Below, in pieces: positions 19,859-28,345 of a DNA stretch of 55,321 bases (within the stretch, counting starts at the first letter, position 1; every line of letters starts with the position of its first letter). Made by a program: the position numbers and the translations under genes. The notes below the pieces were generated by a model. It searched no databases and was not told the origin of the DNA. It saw only the letters and a program-made list of their open reading frames with translations. This DNA comes from Gemmataceae bacterium (GTDB lineage Bacteria; Planctomycetota; Planctomycetia; Gemmatales; Gemmataceae), in the NCBI GenBank assembly GCA_022616435.1, contig JAKEET010000191.1, positions 1-55,321 on the forward strand, given 5' to 3'.

Positions 19859-20074
19859 ATGCCTTCCGCCGCCGAGTTGGAAGAAATCGTGAAGGCCCGG
19901 CTCAACGGCCGCGTCAGGGCGTTTCAGGTGATCGTGGAGGGTGAGGGGCTGATTCTGCGCGGCTGGACCCGCACCTACCACGCCAAGCAGCTCGTCCAGC
20001 ACGTGGTCATGGAATTCTGCGCTGTGCGGATCCTGGCCAATGAGATCGAAGTCATCCATGAGGGCAAGCCATGA
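19859..20074 (+). CDS. Small BON-like protein leading the carbon-metabolism cluster
   Basis: A 71-residue protein. The core VKARLNGRVRAFQVIVEGEGLILRG and the end VRILANEIEV resemble the alpha-beta BON fold (VVNEIEV-type strand), a domain found in ligand- or lipid-binding proteins. Its stop codon overlaps the transketolase start as ATGA, so the two genes are translationally coupled. The start is ATG 19859 or the GTG directly before it; an upstream in-frame ATG at 19820 adds a low-complexity stretch and is less likely. Why a BON-like protein heads a metabolic operon is unknown; a sensory or scaffold role is only a guess. Confidence 0.6.
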   Translation: MPSAAELEEIVKARLNGRVRAFQVIVEGEGLILRGWTRTYHAKQLVQHVVMEFCAVRILANEIEVIHEGKP

Positions 20075-22257
20075 CCGTGACCACCGGTCTGACCGTGGCC
20101 CAGGGCTCGGCCATCGAGAAGCTGGCCATCAACACGATCCGCACCCTGTGCATGGATGCCGTGCAGGCGGCCAACTCGGGCCACCCGGGTTCGCCCATGG
20201 GCATGGCGCCGACCGCCTATGTCCTGTGGCAGCGCTTCCTGCGCTTTGATCCGGACGATCCCATCTGGGGCAACCGCGACCGCTTCGTCCTGTCGGCGGG
20301 CCATGCCTCGACGCTGCTCTATTCCTTGCTGCATCTCACCGGCGTCAAGGCGGTCAACAGCAAGTACGAACGCCTCGGCCAGCCGACCGTGCCGCTGGAC
20401 GATCTCAAGCGCTTCCGCCAGCTCGACAGCAAATGCCCCGGCCACCCGGAATACCGCTGGACTTCGGGAATCGAAACGACGACCGGGCCGCTCGGCCAGG
20501 GCCTGGCGACCAGCGTCGGCATGGCCCTGGCCTCGCGCTGGGCGGCCGCACGCTTCAATCGACCTGGTTTCGAGATGTTCGATTTCGACGTCTACGCCCT
20601 GTGCGGCGACGGCTGCATCATGGAAGGCATCTCCAGCGAGGCGGCGTCGCTGGCCGGGCACTGGAAGCTGTCGAACCTGTGCTGGATTTACGACAGCAAC
20701 CAGATCACTATCGAAGGCCACACCGCCCTGACCTTCAGCGAGGACGTGGCGACCCGCTTCATCGGCTACGGCTGGAACGTCACCCGCGTGGGCGACGCCA
20801 ACGACCTGGAGATGCTCGACCGCGCTTTCCAGGTGTTCAAGAACACCAGCGACCGGCCGACCCTGATCATCGTGGACAGCCACATCGCCTGGGGTTCGCC
20901 CCACAAGCAGGACACCAGCGCGGCCCACGGCGAGCCGCTCGGCGACAACGAGGTCCGCCTGACCAAGCGCAACTATGGCTGGAAGGAGGACGCGAAGTTC
21001 TTCATCCCCGACGGCGTGTACGAGCATTTCCGCGACGGGATCGGCAAGCGCAGCAAGGAGCTCCACCAGGCCTGGTTGGCCAAGCGCGATGAATACAAGA
21101 GCAAGTACCCCGAGCTGGCGGATTATCTCGACCGCATGCAGCGCCGCCTGCTTCCAGAGGGTTGGGACAAGGACCTGCCGAGCTTTCCGCCCGACCCGAA
21201 GGGGAAGGCCACCCGCGAAACCTCCGCGGTCGTGCTCAACGCCATCGCCAAGAACGTTCCCTGGCTCATCGGCGGCTCGGCGGATCTCGCGCCGTCGTGC
21301 AAGACCCGGCTGACCTTCGACGGGACCGGCGACGGAAAAGGGGTCGGGACCCTTTTGCCGGAACGGCCCGGAGGGCGCTTCGCACAAAAGGGTCCCGACC
21401 CCTTTTCCGTCGCCGGCGACTTCTCCGCCTCAGACTACGGCGGCCGCAACCTCCACTTCGGCGTCCGCGAGCACGCCATGGGGGCCATCCTCAACGGCCT
21501 GTCGCTGTCCAAGGTGCGGCCGTTCGGCTCCGGCTTCCTGATCTTCAGCGACTACGGCCGCAATCCGCTGCGGCTGGCGGCCCTGATGGAAATCCCGGTC
21601 ATCTATATCTTCACGCACGACTCGATCGCGGTCGGCGAGGACGGTCCGACCCATCAGCCGATCGAGCATCTGGCGTCGCTGCGAGCCATTCCCGGCCTGA
21701 TCACGCTGCGGCCCGCCGACGCCGGCGAGGTCGTGGAAGCGTGGAAGTTCATCATGCAGAGGCGCCACGAGCCGGTCGCCCTGATCCTGACGCGGCAAGC
21801 CGTGCCGACGCTGGATCGCACGAAGTACGCCACCGCGGAAGGCCTCCAGCGCGGCGCCTACGTCCTGGTGGACGCCCCGAATGGCAAACCCGACGTTCTG
21901 CTGCTGGGCACGGGCAGCGAGGTGGCCCTTTGCCTGGACGCGTTCGAGAGGTTGAAGGCGGAGAACATCGCGGCCCGGGTCGTGAGCATGCCGTCGTGGG
22001 AGATGTTCGAATATCACTGCAGCAAGCACCCCGGCTATCGCGAGCAGGTGTTGCCCTCCGCGGTGCGGGCACGGGTCAGCGTGGAGCTGGCTTCGATGTT
22101 CGGCTGGGAGCGGTACGTCGGCGACGGCGGCCGGATGCTCGGCATGAACACGTTCGGCGCCTCGGCGCCCCTCAAGGAATTGCAGAAGAGGTTCGGCTTC
22201 ACCGCCGACGCGGTGGTGGCCGCCGCCAAGGAAACGCTGGCGCGGAGGCCCAAATGA
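20071..22257 (+). CDS. tkt: Transketolase, with an in-frame palindromic insertion
   Basis: Thiamine diphosphate enzyme moving two-carbon ketol units in the non-oxidative pentose phosphate pathway (728 residues). Seen are AVQAANSGHPGSPMGMAPTA near residue 29, the ThDP/Mg motif CGDGCIMEGISSEAASLAGH near 183, GSADLAPS near 408 and the pyrimidine-domain NLHFGVREHAMGAI near 461. Relatives read FDGAGDF...YAGRN where this protein reads FDGTGD, then 29 extra residues, then FSASDYGGRN. The extra stretch is encoded by a perfect hairpin (21326-21416). It lies between the ThDP and pyrimidine domains, so the enzyme may remain active. It overlaps the BON-like gene upstream and rpiA downstream by 4 bases each. 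Confidence 0.95.
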   Translation: MTVTTGLTVAQGSAIEKLAINTIRTLCMDAVQAANSGHPGSPMGMAPTAYVLWQRFLRFDPDDPIWGNRDRFVLSAGHASTLLYSLLHLTGVKAVNSKYERLGQPTVPLDDLKRFRQLDSKCPGHPEYRWTSGIETTTGPLGQGLATSVGMALASRWAAARFNRPGFEMFDFDVYALCGDGCIMEGISSEAASLAGHWKLSNLCWIYDSNQITIEGHTALTFSEDVATRFIGYGWNVTRVGDANDLEMLDRAFQVFKNTSDRPTLIIVDSHIAWGSPHKQDTSAAHGEPLGDNEVRLTKRNYGWKEDAKFFIPDGVYEHFRDGIGKRSKELHQAWLAKRDEYKSKYPELADYLDRMQRRLLPEGWDKDLPSFPPDPKGKATRETSAVVLNAIAKNVPWLIGGSADLAPSCKTRLTFDGTGDGKGVGTLLPERPGGRFAQKGPDPFSVAGDFSASDYGGRNLHFGVREHAMGAILNGLSLSKVRPFGSGFLIFSDYGRNPLRLAALMEIPVIYIFTHDSIAVGEDGPTHQPIEHLASLRAIPGLITLRPADAGEVVEAWKFIMQRRHEPVALILTRQAVPTLDRTKYATAEGLQRGAYVLVDAPNGKPDVLLLGTGSEVALCLDAFERLKAENIAARVVSMPSWEMFEYHCSKHPGYREQVLPSAVRARVSVELASMFGWERYVGDGGRMLGMNTFGASAPLKELQKRFGFTADAVVAAAKETLARRPK
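21326..21416. repeat. Perfect 32-bp-arm palindromic element within tkt
   Basis: Arms 21326-21357 and 21385-21416 are perfectly complementary over 32 bases, with a 27-base loop. CCGGCGAC occurs at 21326-21333 and again at 21413-21420, as an 8-base target duplication would. The extra DNA, taken as 21334-21420, is 87 bases (29 codons), so the frame is kept. Confidence 0.92.
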
Positions 22258-22919
22258 CCATCGTCGACCGCGCCCTGGAGCTGGTCACGGATGGCGCCAC
22301 GATCGGCCTGGGATCGGGCCGCGCGGCGCAAGCCTTCGTGCGCGCCCTGGGCGAGCGGGTACGCGGCGGGACGCTGCGCGTCCGTGGCGTGCCGACGTCG
22401 GAAGACACCGCCGCCCTTGCCCGGCAGGTCGGCGTTCCCCTGGTGACGCTGGAAGAAGCCGGCGAGCTGGCCGTCACCATCGACGGCGCCGACGAGGTCG
22501 ATCCCGAGTTGAACCTGATCAAAGGCTATGGCCGGGCCCTGGTGCGCGAGAAGATCGTGGCCGCGTCGTCGCGGCAGCTGGTGATCCTGGTGGGCGAGGA
22601 GAAGCTGGTGCCACGGTTGGGCAGCCGCGGCAAGCTGCCGGTCGAAGTGGTGCCGTTCGGCCTGCCGCTGTGCGAACGGCGGCTGCGGCAGCTGGGCTGC
22701 AACCCGGTCCCCTACCGCCGCGACGGCAAGCTGTTCGTCAGCGACAACGGCAATTACATCATCGATTGCGAGATCGCCCTGACCGCCGCGCCCTCTCAGT
22801 TTGAGCAGGAGATCATCGCCATCCCGGGGGTCGTGGATACGGGCTTGTTCCTGGACATGGCCGACGTGGTGCTGGTCGGGGACAGCACGGATTTCCGCCT
22901 CACGGACGAACGGCGCTAG
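22254..22919 (+). CDS. rpiA: Ribose-5-phosphate isomerase A
   Basis: Interconverts ribose 5-phosphate and ribulose 5-phosphate. The 221-residue protein has the phosphate-binding loop IGLGSGRAAQAFVRAL (about 17-32), VTIDGADEVDPELNLIKGYGRALVREKI (about 77-104) with catalytic acidic residues, and SRGKLPVEVVPFG (about 123-135) with the catalytic lysine. The length fits RpiA. Its ATG overlaps the tkt stop as ATGA. A perfect hairpin repeat follows its stop codon at once. Confidence 0.93.
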   Translation: MTIVDRALELVTDGATIGLGSGRAAQAFVRALGERVRGGTLRVRGVPTSEDTAALARQVGVPLVTLEEAGELAVTIDGADEVDPELNLIKGYGRALVREKIVAASSRQLVILVGEEKLVPRLGSRGKLPVEVVPFGLPLCERRLRQLGCNPVPYRRDGKLFVSDNGNYIIDCEIALTAAPSQFEQEIIAIPGVVDTGLFLDMADVVLVGDSTDFRLTDERR

Positions 22920-22920
22920 T

Positions 22921-22970
22921 GTCGCCTTTCGCTCCGCGAAAGGGCGCACTTTCGCGGAGCGAAAGGCGAC
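22921..22970. repeat. Perfect 22-bp-arm hairpin between rpiA and ldh
   Basis: GTCGCCTTTCGCTCCGCGAA... (22921-22942) pairs perfectly with 22949-22970, leaving a 6-base loop. It begins one base after the rpiA stop codon and ends 16 bases before the lactate dehydrogenase start. It may protect or separate mRNA segments within the cluster; no T-run follows it. Confidence 0.85.
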
Positions 22971-22986
22971 TGAAGCGAGGTGTGCG

Positions 22987-23934
22987 ATGAAGGTCGGCAT
23001 CGTGGGCAGCGGCTTCGTCGGCGCCACCGCCGGCTACGCCCTGGTCATGCAGGGCGTCGGCCGCGAGATCGTGCTCGTGGACAAGAACACCGCCCGCGCC
23101 GCCGCGGAGGCGGACGACATCCGTCACGCCGTGCCGTTCGCGCATCCGCTCGAGGTGCGCGAGGGCGGCTACGAGGACCTGGCCGGCGCCAGGGTCGTCG
23201 TCCTGTGCGCGGGCGTCGGACAACGACCCGGCGAGACGCGCTTGCAGTTGCTGCAGCGCAACGCCCAGGTCTTCGCCGACGTGGTCCCCTCGGTCCTCAA
23301 GCACGCCCCGGATGCCGTGCTCGTCGTCGCCACCAATCCGGTCGACGTGATGACCCACCTGGCGGCGCGGTTCGCGGAGAAATGCGGCGTGCCGCCGGGC
23401 CGCGTGTTCGGTTCGGGCACCACGCTCGACACGGCCCGCTTCCGCAGCCTGCTGGGCAGCCATTGCGGCGTCGATTCCCGCCACGTGCACGCGCACGTCA
23501 TCGGCGAGCATGGGGACTCGGAGGTCCTGACCTGGTCGCTGGCGACCATCGCCGGGATGCCGCTGGAAGCGTTCGTCCGGCTGCGCGGCATCGACCTGTC
23601 GGAGCCGGTCCGCCAGGACATCGACGCCAAGGTGCGCGGCGCGGCCTACACGATCATCGGCGGCAAGGGGGCCACCTATTACGGCATCGGCGCGGCGCTG
23701 GCCCGCATTGTGGATGTGGTCCTGCACGACCAGCGCGCCGTGATGACCGTGGGCGCCCCCACGGCGGACGTGGTCGGCGTCGGCAACGTCACGGTCGCCT
23801 TGCCCCGCCTCGTGGGCGGCCAGGGCGTCCTCGAGACGTTTCCGCTGCCCCTGAGCGCCGACGAGACGGCCCGGCTGCGGAGCAGCGCCCGGGTCATTCG
23901 CCAGGCCCTCGACGAGCTCGGCCAAGGGGCCTGA
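22987..23934 (+). CDS. ldh: L-lactate dehydrogenase
   Basis: NAD-dependent reduction of pyruvate to lactate, a way to reoxidise NADH. The 315-residue protein has GSGFVGATAGYAL (NAD loop, 7-19), VDKN with the NAD-selecting aspartate, the mobile loop CAGVGQRPGETRL where Gln marks lactate rather than malate dehydrogenase, TNPVDVMTH, and IGEHGDSEV with the catalytic histidine near 173. RGAAYTIIGGKGATYYGIG is typical of LDH. It lies 14 bp before pckA. Malate activity is possible in this family, but the Gln argues against it. Confidence 0.88.
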   Translation: MKVGIVGSGFVGATAGYALVMQGVGREIVLVDKNTARAAAEADDIRHAVPFAHPLEVREGGYEDLAGARVVVLCAGVGQRPGETRLQLLQRNAQVFADVVPSVLKHAPDAVLVVATNPVDVMTHLAARFAEKCGVPPGRVFGSGTTLDTARFRSLLGSHCGVDSRHVHAHVIGEHGDSEVLTWSLATIAGMPLEAFVRLRGIDLSEPVRQDIDAKVRGAAYTIIGGKGATYYGIGAALARIVDVVLHDQRAVMTVGAPTADVVGVGNVTVALPRLVGGQGVLETFPLPLSADETARLRSSARVIRQALDELGQGA

Positions 23935-23948
23935 GAAAGGAACAACGC

Positions 23949-25535
23949 ATGAGTCATTCGATCAGTCTGCGCGATTACGACCTCACGGTCGCGGAAGTCC
24001 ATCATAATCTTCCGCCGAGCGTGCTGTACGAGCATGCCATCCGCTACGAGAAGAACGCCAGCATCGCCGAGAACGGCGCCCTGGTCGCCTACTCCGGCGT
24101 CAAGACCGGACGCTCGCCGAAGGACAAGCGGATCGTCAAGCATCCCGACTCGGAAGCCGACGTGTGGTGGGGCGCCGTCAACATCCCGCTCGATGCGAAG
24201 TCGTTCGTGATCAACCGCGAGCGCGCGCGGGACTACCTGAACACGCGCGAGCGGCTCTATTGCTTCGACGGCTTTGCCGGCTGGGACCCCAAGTATCGCA
24301 TCAAGGTCCGCGTCATCTGCTCCCGGCCGTACCACGCCCTGTTCATGCACACGATGCTGATCCGGCCCACGAAGCAGGAGCTGGACGCCTTCGGCAAGCC
24401 CGACTTCGTCATCTGCAATGCCGGCGCGTTTCCGTCCAACCGCTTCACCGCCGGCATCGACTCGAAAACCAGCGTCTGCCTGAGTCTCGAGGATCGCGAG
24501 CTGATCATCCTGGGCACCGAGTACGCCGGCGAGATGAAGAAGGGCGTGTTCACGGTGGCGAACTACTTCGCGCCCAAGCGCGGCCTCCTGTCCATGCATT
24601 GCTCGGCGACCGCCGACCGGCAATCGGGCCGCTCGTCGCTGTTGTTCGGGCTGTCGGGCACCGGCAAGACCACGCTGTCGGCGGATCCCAAGCGCGACCT
24701 GATCGGCGACGACGAGCACGTCTGGAGCGACGACGGCGTCTTCAACATCGAAGGCGGCTGCTACGCCAAGGCGATCAACCTGTCGCCGGAGTCCGAGCCC
24801 GACATCTTCCAGGCGCTGCGGTTCGGCGCCGTGCTGGAGAACGTCGTGCTCGATGACGATCACACGGTGGACTTCAGCGATACGAGCATCACGGAGAACA
24901 CCCGCGGCGCCTATCCGATTCATTTCATCAAGAACGCGCGCATCCCCTGCATGGCCGGCCATCCGACCGACGTGATCTTCCTGACGTGCGACGCCTTTGG
25001 CGTGCTGCCGCCCGTCAGCCTGTTGTCGCCGGCCCAGGCGATGTACCATTTCATCAGCGGCTACACCGCCAAGGTCGCCGGCACCGAGGTCGGAGTGAAG
25101 GAGCCGTCGGCCACCTTCTCGCCGTGCTTCGGCGGCCCGTTCCTGGTGTGGCACCCGAGCAAGTATGCCGAGCTGCTCGCCCAGAAGATGAAGAAACACC
25201 AAGCCCGCGTCTGGCTGGTCAACACCGGCTGGAGCGGCGGCGCCCACGGCGTCGGCAAGCGAATCAAGCTCGCCCACACCCGCGGCATCATCGATGCGAT
25301 TCACGCGGGGACCCTTGCAGGCGCCAAGACCCAGCGCCACCCCGTGTTCGGCTTCGAGGTCGCCACGTCGTGTCCAGGCGTGCCGCCCGAAATCCTGTGG
25401 CCGCGCGACACCTGGGCCGACAAGGCGGCCTATGATGCAGCGGCCAAGAAGCTCGCCGGGCTGTTTATCGACAACTTCAAGAAGTATGAGGGCGGCGCCG
25501 GCGCGGATGTACGGGCCGCCGCCCCCATCGCATGA
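23949..25535 (+). CDS. pckA: Phosphoenolpyruvate carboxykinase (ATP)
   Basis: Interconverts oxaloacetate plus ATP with PEP, CO2 and ADP; in the carboxylating direction it makes ATP during fermentation to C4 acids. The 528-residue protein has YSGVKTGRSPKDKR near 50, the P-loop LFGLSGTGKTTLSADP near 232-247, DDEHVWSDDGVFNIEGGCYAK near 256-276, and ENTRGAYPIHFI and WLVNTGWSGGAHGVGKRI further on. This is the ATP-type family, not the GTP type. AAAGGA lies before the ATG. The stop overlaps the following transporter gene's ATG at 25532. Confidence 0.94.
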   Translation: MSHSISLRDYDLTVAEVHHNLPPSVLYEHAIRYEKNASIAENGALVAYSGVKTGRSPKDKRIVKHPDSEADVWWGAVNIPLDAKSFVINRERARDYLNTRERLYCFDGFAGWDPKYRIKVRVICSRPYHALFMHTMLIRPTKQELDAFGKPDFVICNAGAFPSNRFTAGIDSKTSVCLSLEDRELIILGTEYAGEMKKGVFTVANYFAPKRGLLSMHCSATADRQSGRSSLLFGLSGTGKTTLSADPKRDLIGDDEHVWSDDGVFNIEGGCYAKAINLSPESEPDIFQALRFGAVLENVVLDDDHTVDFSDTSITENTRGAYPIHFIKNARIPCMAGHPTDVIFLTCDAFGVLPPVSLLSPAQAMYHFISGYTAKVAGTEVGVKEPSATFSPCFGGPFLVWHPSKYAELLAQKMKKHQARVWLVNTGWSGGAHGVGKRIKLAHTRGIIDAIHAGTLAGAKTQRHPVFGFEVATSCPGVPPEILWPRDTWADKAAYDAAAKKLAGLFIDNFKKYEGGAGADVRAAAPIA

Positions 25536-27244
25536 CGCGCATGACTCGGGATTTGGGCGGGACCACGATGACTTGGCTGCTGAGCCTTGATCAAACGAAC
25601 CCGACCGCGCAGGCCATCGCACTGATCGCGCTGGTCTGCATGGTGGGCATGGCGCTGGGCAGCCTCAAAGTGCGCGGCATCGGCCTTGGCACGGCCGGGG
25701 TGTTGTTTGCAGGCATTCTCTTCGGCCACCTGACGGCGCCGATCGACCACGCGACTCTCGAGTTTGTGAAGGAGCTGGGGCTGATTCTGTTCGTCTATTG
25801 CCTCGGCCTGCAACTGGGGCCGGGCTTCCTGGCGTCGCTGCGCCGCCTGGGCTTGCGCCTCAATGTGCTCGCGGCAACGGTGGTTGTCGCCGGCGCCATG
25901 TTGGCGCCCGCACTGGGTTGGCTGGCGGGCATTGACTCCGCCGCGGTGCTCGGCCTGTTCTCCGGCGCCAACACCAATACGCCGTCGCTTGGCGCGGCGC
26001 AGCAGACGCTGGCCGCGCTGCCTGACATCTCGGAAGAACGCGCGGCGCTTCCCGCGCTCGCCTATGCGGTTTCCTATCCCACGGCGATTCTCGGCATCAT
26101 CGGGACCATTCTGGTCCTCAAGTCCCTCGTTGGCATCAATGCCCGGCAGCAGGCCGAGGACTATGAGGCTCAGCAAGCCAAGGGCATTGAACCGCTCGTC
26201 CGCCGCACGCTGGTCGTGGACAACCCGAATCTGGACGGCGTCCCCATCGATTCCGTCCCGGGGCTCGTCGAGACCGGTGTCGTCGTTTCACGCATCCAAC
26301 GAGTGGGCGAAACGAGTGTGCAAACCGCGACCGGCGACACCCTGCTGCAGCGCGGCGACCACATCCTGGCGGTGGGTACGGCCGCCCAGCTCGATCGATG
26401 GCAACTCGTGGTTGGTCGGGCGAGCACCGCAAACCTGATGGAAGCGCCGGGGGCCGTCACCCATCGGCGTGTTGTGGTGACCAACAACGCCGTCCTCGGC
26501 AAAACGGTGCAGGAACTCGCCCTGGACGAACGGTTCGGAGTCACGGTGACGCGCGTCACGCGTGTCGACCTCGAAATGACTGCGGTGCCCAACCTCCAGC
26601 TCCAGTTTGGCGACGTGCTGCAAGTGGTCGGCGAAGAGGCAAGCATTCGCAACGCCTCCGAGTACCTGGGCAACTCGGTGAAGGCCTTGAACGAGACTCA
26701 TTTTGTGCCGCTCTTCGCCGGCATTGTGGTCGGCATCGCCCTGGGCACACTGCCGCTCTCCGTACCTGGATTGCCTCAGCCGGTGCGGCTCGGTTTGGCC
26801 GGTGGTCCGTTGATCGTGGCCATCCTCGTGAGCCGGCTGGGCCGGATCGGCCCCCTGGTGTGGCACATGCCCCAGACCGCGAACCTGGCCGTTCGCGAAC
26901 TGGGCATCGCGCTCTTTTTCGCAAGCGTCGGCCTGCTGGCGGGCCCCCGGTTCTTCGCCGTGGCATTCAGTACGGTGGGATTGGCGTGGATGGCGGTGGG
27001 AATCTGTCTGACGGTGCTGCCGATCTTCGTCATTGGCATGTTTGCCCTGAAAGTGTGGAGCATGAATTTCGTGATCGTCTCGGGATTGATCGCCGGCAGC
27101 ATGACCGACCCGCCCGCGCTGGCGTTTGCGACCAACATCTGCGGCGCCGAAACGCCGTCCGTCGCCTATGCAACGGTCTTTCCATCGACTACGCTAATGC
27201 GCATCCTGTCGGCGCAGATCCTGGCGGTGGTGCTGTGCGGCTAG
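25532..27244 (+). CDS. AspT/YidE-family transporter with two RCK_C domains
   Basis: A 570-residue membrane protein built as membrane half (about 15-195), two cytosolic RCK_C domains (about 205-290 and 300-375) and membrane half (about 390-570). This is the architecture of the aspartate:alanine exchanger family (AspT, YidE/YbjL). The repeated signatures VLGLFSGANTNTPSLGAAQQ and VSGLIAGSMTDPPALAFATN mark the two halves. Known members exchange amino acids or export C4-dicarboxylates. Placed between pckA and transaldolase, downstream of lactate dehydrogenase, an organic acid exporter is the natural inference; the substrate is not shown. The start may be 25532 (ATGA overlap with pckA) or the ATG at 25571. 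Confidence 0.85.
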   Translation: MTRMTRDLGGTTMTWLLSLDQTNPTAQAIALIALVCMVGMALGSLKVRGIGLGTAGVLFAGILFGHLTAPIDHATLEFVKELGLILFVYCLGLQLGPGFLASLRRLGLRLNVLAATVVVAGAMLAPALGWLAGIDSAAVLGLFSGANTNTPSLGAAQQTLAALPDISEERAALPALAYAVSYPTAILGIIGTILVLKSLVGINARQQAEDYEAQQAKGIEPLVRRTLVVDNPNLDGVPIDSVPGLVETGVVVSRIQRVGETSVQTATGDTLLQRGDHILAVGTAAQLDRWQLVVGRASTANLMEAPGAVTHRRVVVTNNAVLGKTVQELALDERFGVTVTRVTRVDLEMTAVPNLQLQFGDVLQVVGEEASIRNASEYLGNSVKALNETHFVPLFAGIVVGIALGTLPLSVPGLPQPVRLGLAGGPLIVAILVSRLGRIGPLVWHMPQTANLAVRELGIALFFASVGLLAGPRFFAVAFSTVGLAWMAVGICLTVLPIFVIGMFALKVWSMNFVIVSGLIAGSMTDPPALAFATNICGAETPSVAYATVFPSTTLMRILSAQILAVVLCG

Positions 27245-27300
27245 GGATTCCCTGTGCGGTTTCACTCGAGTCGAGTTTCGATATCGAAGGAGGCATGGTC

Positions 27301-28272
27301 ATGAACCTGATTGAATCGATCAAGCGGTACACCACGGTCGTCGCCGACACCGGTGATTTCGAGGCGATCGCCCAGTACAAGCCCCAGGACGCGACCACGA
27401 ATCCGTCCCTCTTGTTCCAGGCGTCGCAGAAGCCGCAGTACGAACACCTGGTCAACGCGGCCCTGCAAGCCGCCGCGCAGGCCGCCGGCGACGAGGCGGC
27501 CCGCACCGAAGCGTTCATGGACAACCTGCTGGTCAAGTTCGGCTGCGAAATCCTCAAGATCGTCCCCGGCCGGGTCTCGACGGAAGTCGATGCCGGCCTG
27601 AGCTTCGACATCGAGGGGAGCCTGGCCAAGGCGCGGCGGCTCATCGGCCTCTACGAAAAGGCCAGCGTCTCGCGCGAGCGCATCCTGATCAAGGTGGCCA
27701 GCACCTGGGAAGGCATCCGCGCCGCCGAGCAACTCGAACGCGAGGGCATCCACTGCAACCTGACGCTGCTCTTCAGCTTCGCCCAGGCCGTCGCCTGCGC
27801 CGAGGCGGGCGTCACGCTGATCTCGCCGTTCGTCGGCCGCATCTACGACTGGTACAAGAGGGAGCGCGGCGCCGACATCCCGGCCGACGACGATCCCGGC
27901 GTGGCCTCGGTCACGCGCATCTACAACTACTACAAGCGCTTCGACTACAAGACCCAGGTGATGGGCGCCAGCTTCCGCAAGGTCGAGCAGATCGTCCGGC
28001 TCGCCGGCTGCGACCTGCTGACCATCAGCCCCGACTTGCTCGAAGAAATGGAAAACGCCTCCGGGGAAGTGACGCGCCGGTTGAACCCGGAGACGGCCAA
28101 GAACTCGACCGAGAGAAAGCTGCATCTCGACGAGAAGACCTTCCGCTGGATGCACAACGAAGACGCGATGGCCAGCGACAAGCTCAGCGAGGGCATTCGC
28201 AAGTTCTACGCCGACGCCCGCAAGCTCGAGCATTACGCCAAGGCAAAGGTGGCCCAGAAGAAGGCCGGGTAA
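27301..28272 (+). CDS. tal: Transaldolase
   Basis: Moves a three-carbon unit between sugar phosphates via a Schiff base on lysine. The 323-residue protein has DATTNPSLLFQA near residues 33-44, RILIKVASTWEGIRAAEQLE with the Schiff-base lysine near 131, CNLTLLFSFAQAVACAEAGV and FVGRIYDWY (about 179-188). It belongs to the long, TalB-like class. The ATG at 27301 is chosen over 27295 because AGGAGG ends 7 bases upstream of it and only 1 base upstream of the other. A 56-bp gap separates it from the transporter gene. Confidence 0.94.
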   Translation: MNLIESIKRYTTVVADTGDFEAIAQYKPQDATTNPSLLFQASQKPQYEHLVNAALQAAAQAAGDEAARTEAFMDNLLVKFGCEILKIVPGRVSTEVDAGLSFDIEGSLAKARRLIGLYEKASVSRERILIKVASTWEGIRAAEQLEREGIHCNLTLLFSFAQAVACAEAGVTLISPFVGRIYDWYKRERGADIPADDDPGVASVTRIYNYYKRFDYKTQVMGASFRKVEQIVRLAGCDLLTISPDLLEEMENASGEVTRRLNPETAKNSTERKLHLDEKTFRWMHNEDAMASDKLSEGIRKFYADARKLEHYAKAKVAQKKAG

Positions 28273-28283
28273 GGTAGTGTGGC

Positions 28284-28318
28284 AAGTGGTGAGTAGTGAG
28301 TAGTGAGTAGTGAGTGGT
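28284..28318. repeat. Heptamer tandem repeat (GAGTAGT) between tal and ackA
   Basis: Five 7-base units, AAGTGGT, three GAGTAGT and GAGTGGT, fill part of the 73-bp gap just before the acetate kinase gene. The related text GGTAGTG flanks the array on both sides. Confidence 0.8.
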
Positions 28319-28345
28319 GAAGGTGGTAGGTGAGTGAGCCGCCGC

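Noticed and set aside
22987..23934. Malate dehydrogenase
   Set aside because: The substrate loop has Gln before RPGETRL and LDH-type C-terminal motifs, not the Arg of malate dehydrogenases.
26398..28272. A 624-residue frame joining the transporter region to transaldolase
   Set aside because: The first 300 residues are a shifted frame of the transporter gene; transaldolase starts at 27301 with a well-placed ribosome binding site.
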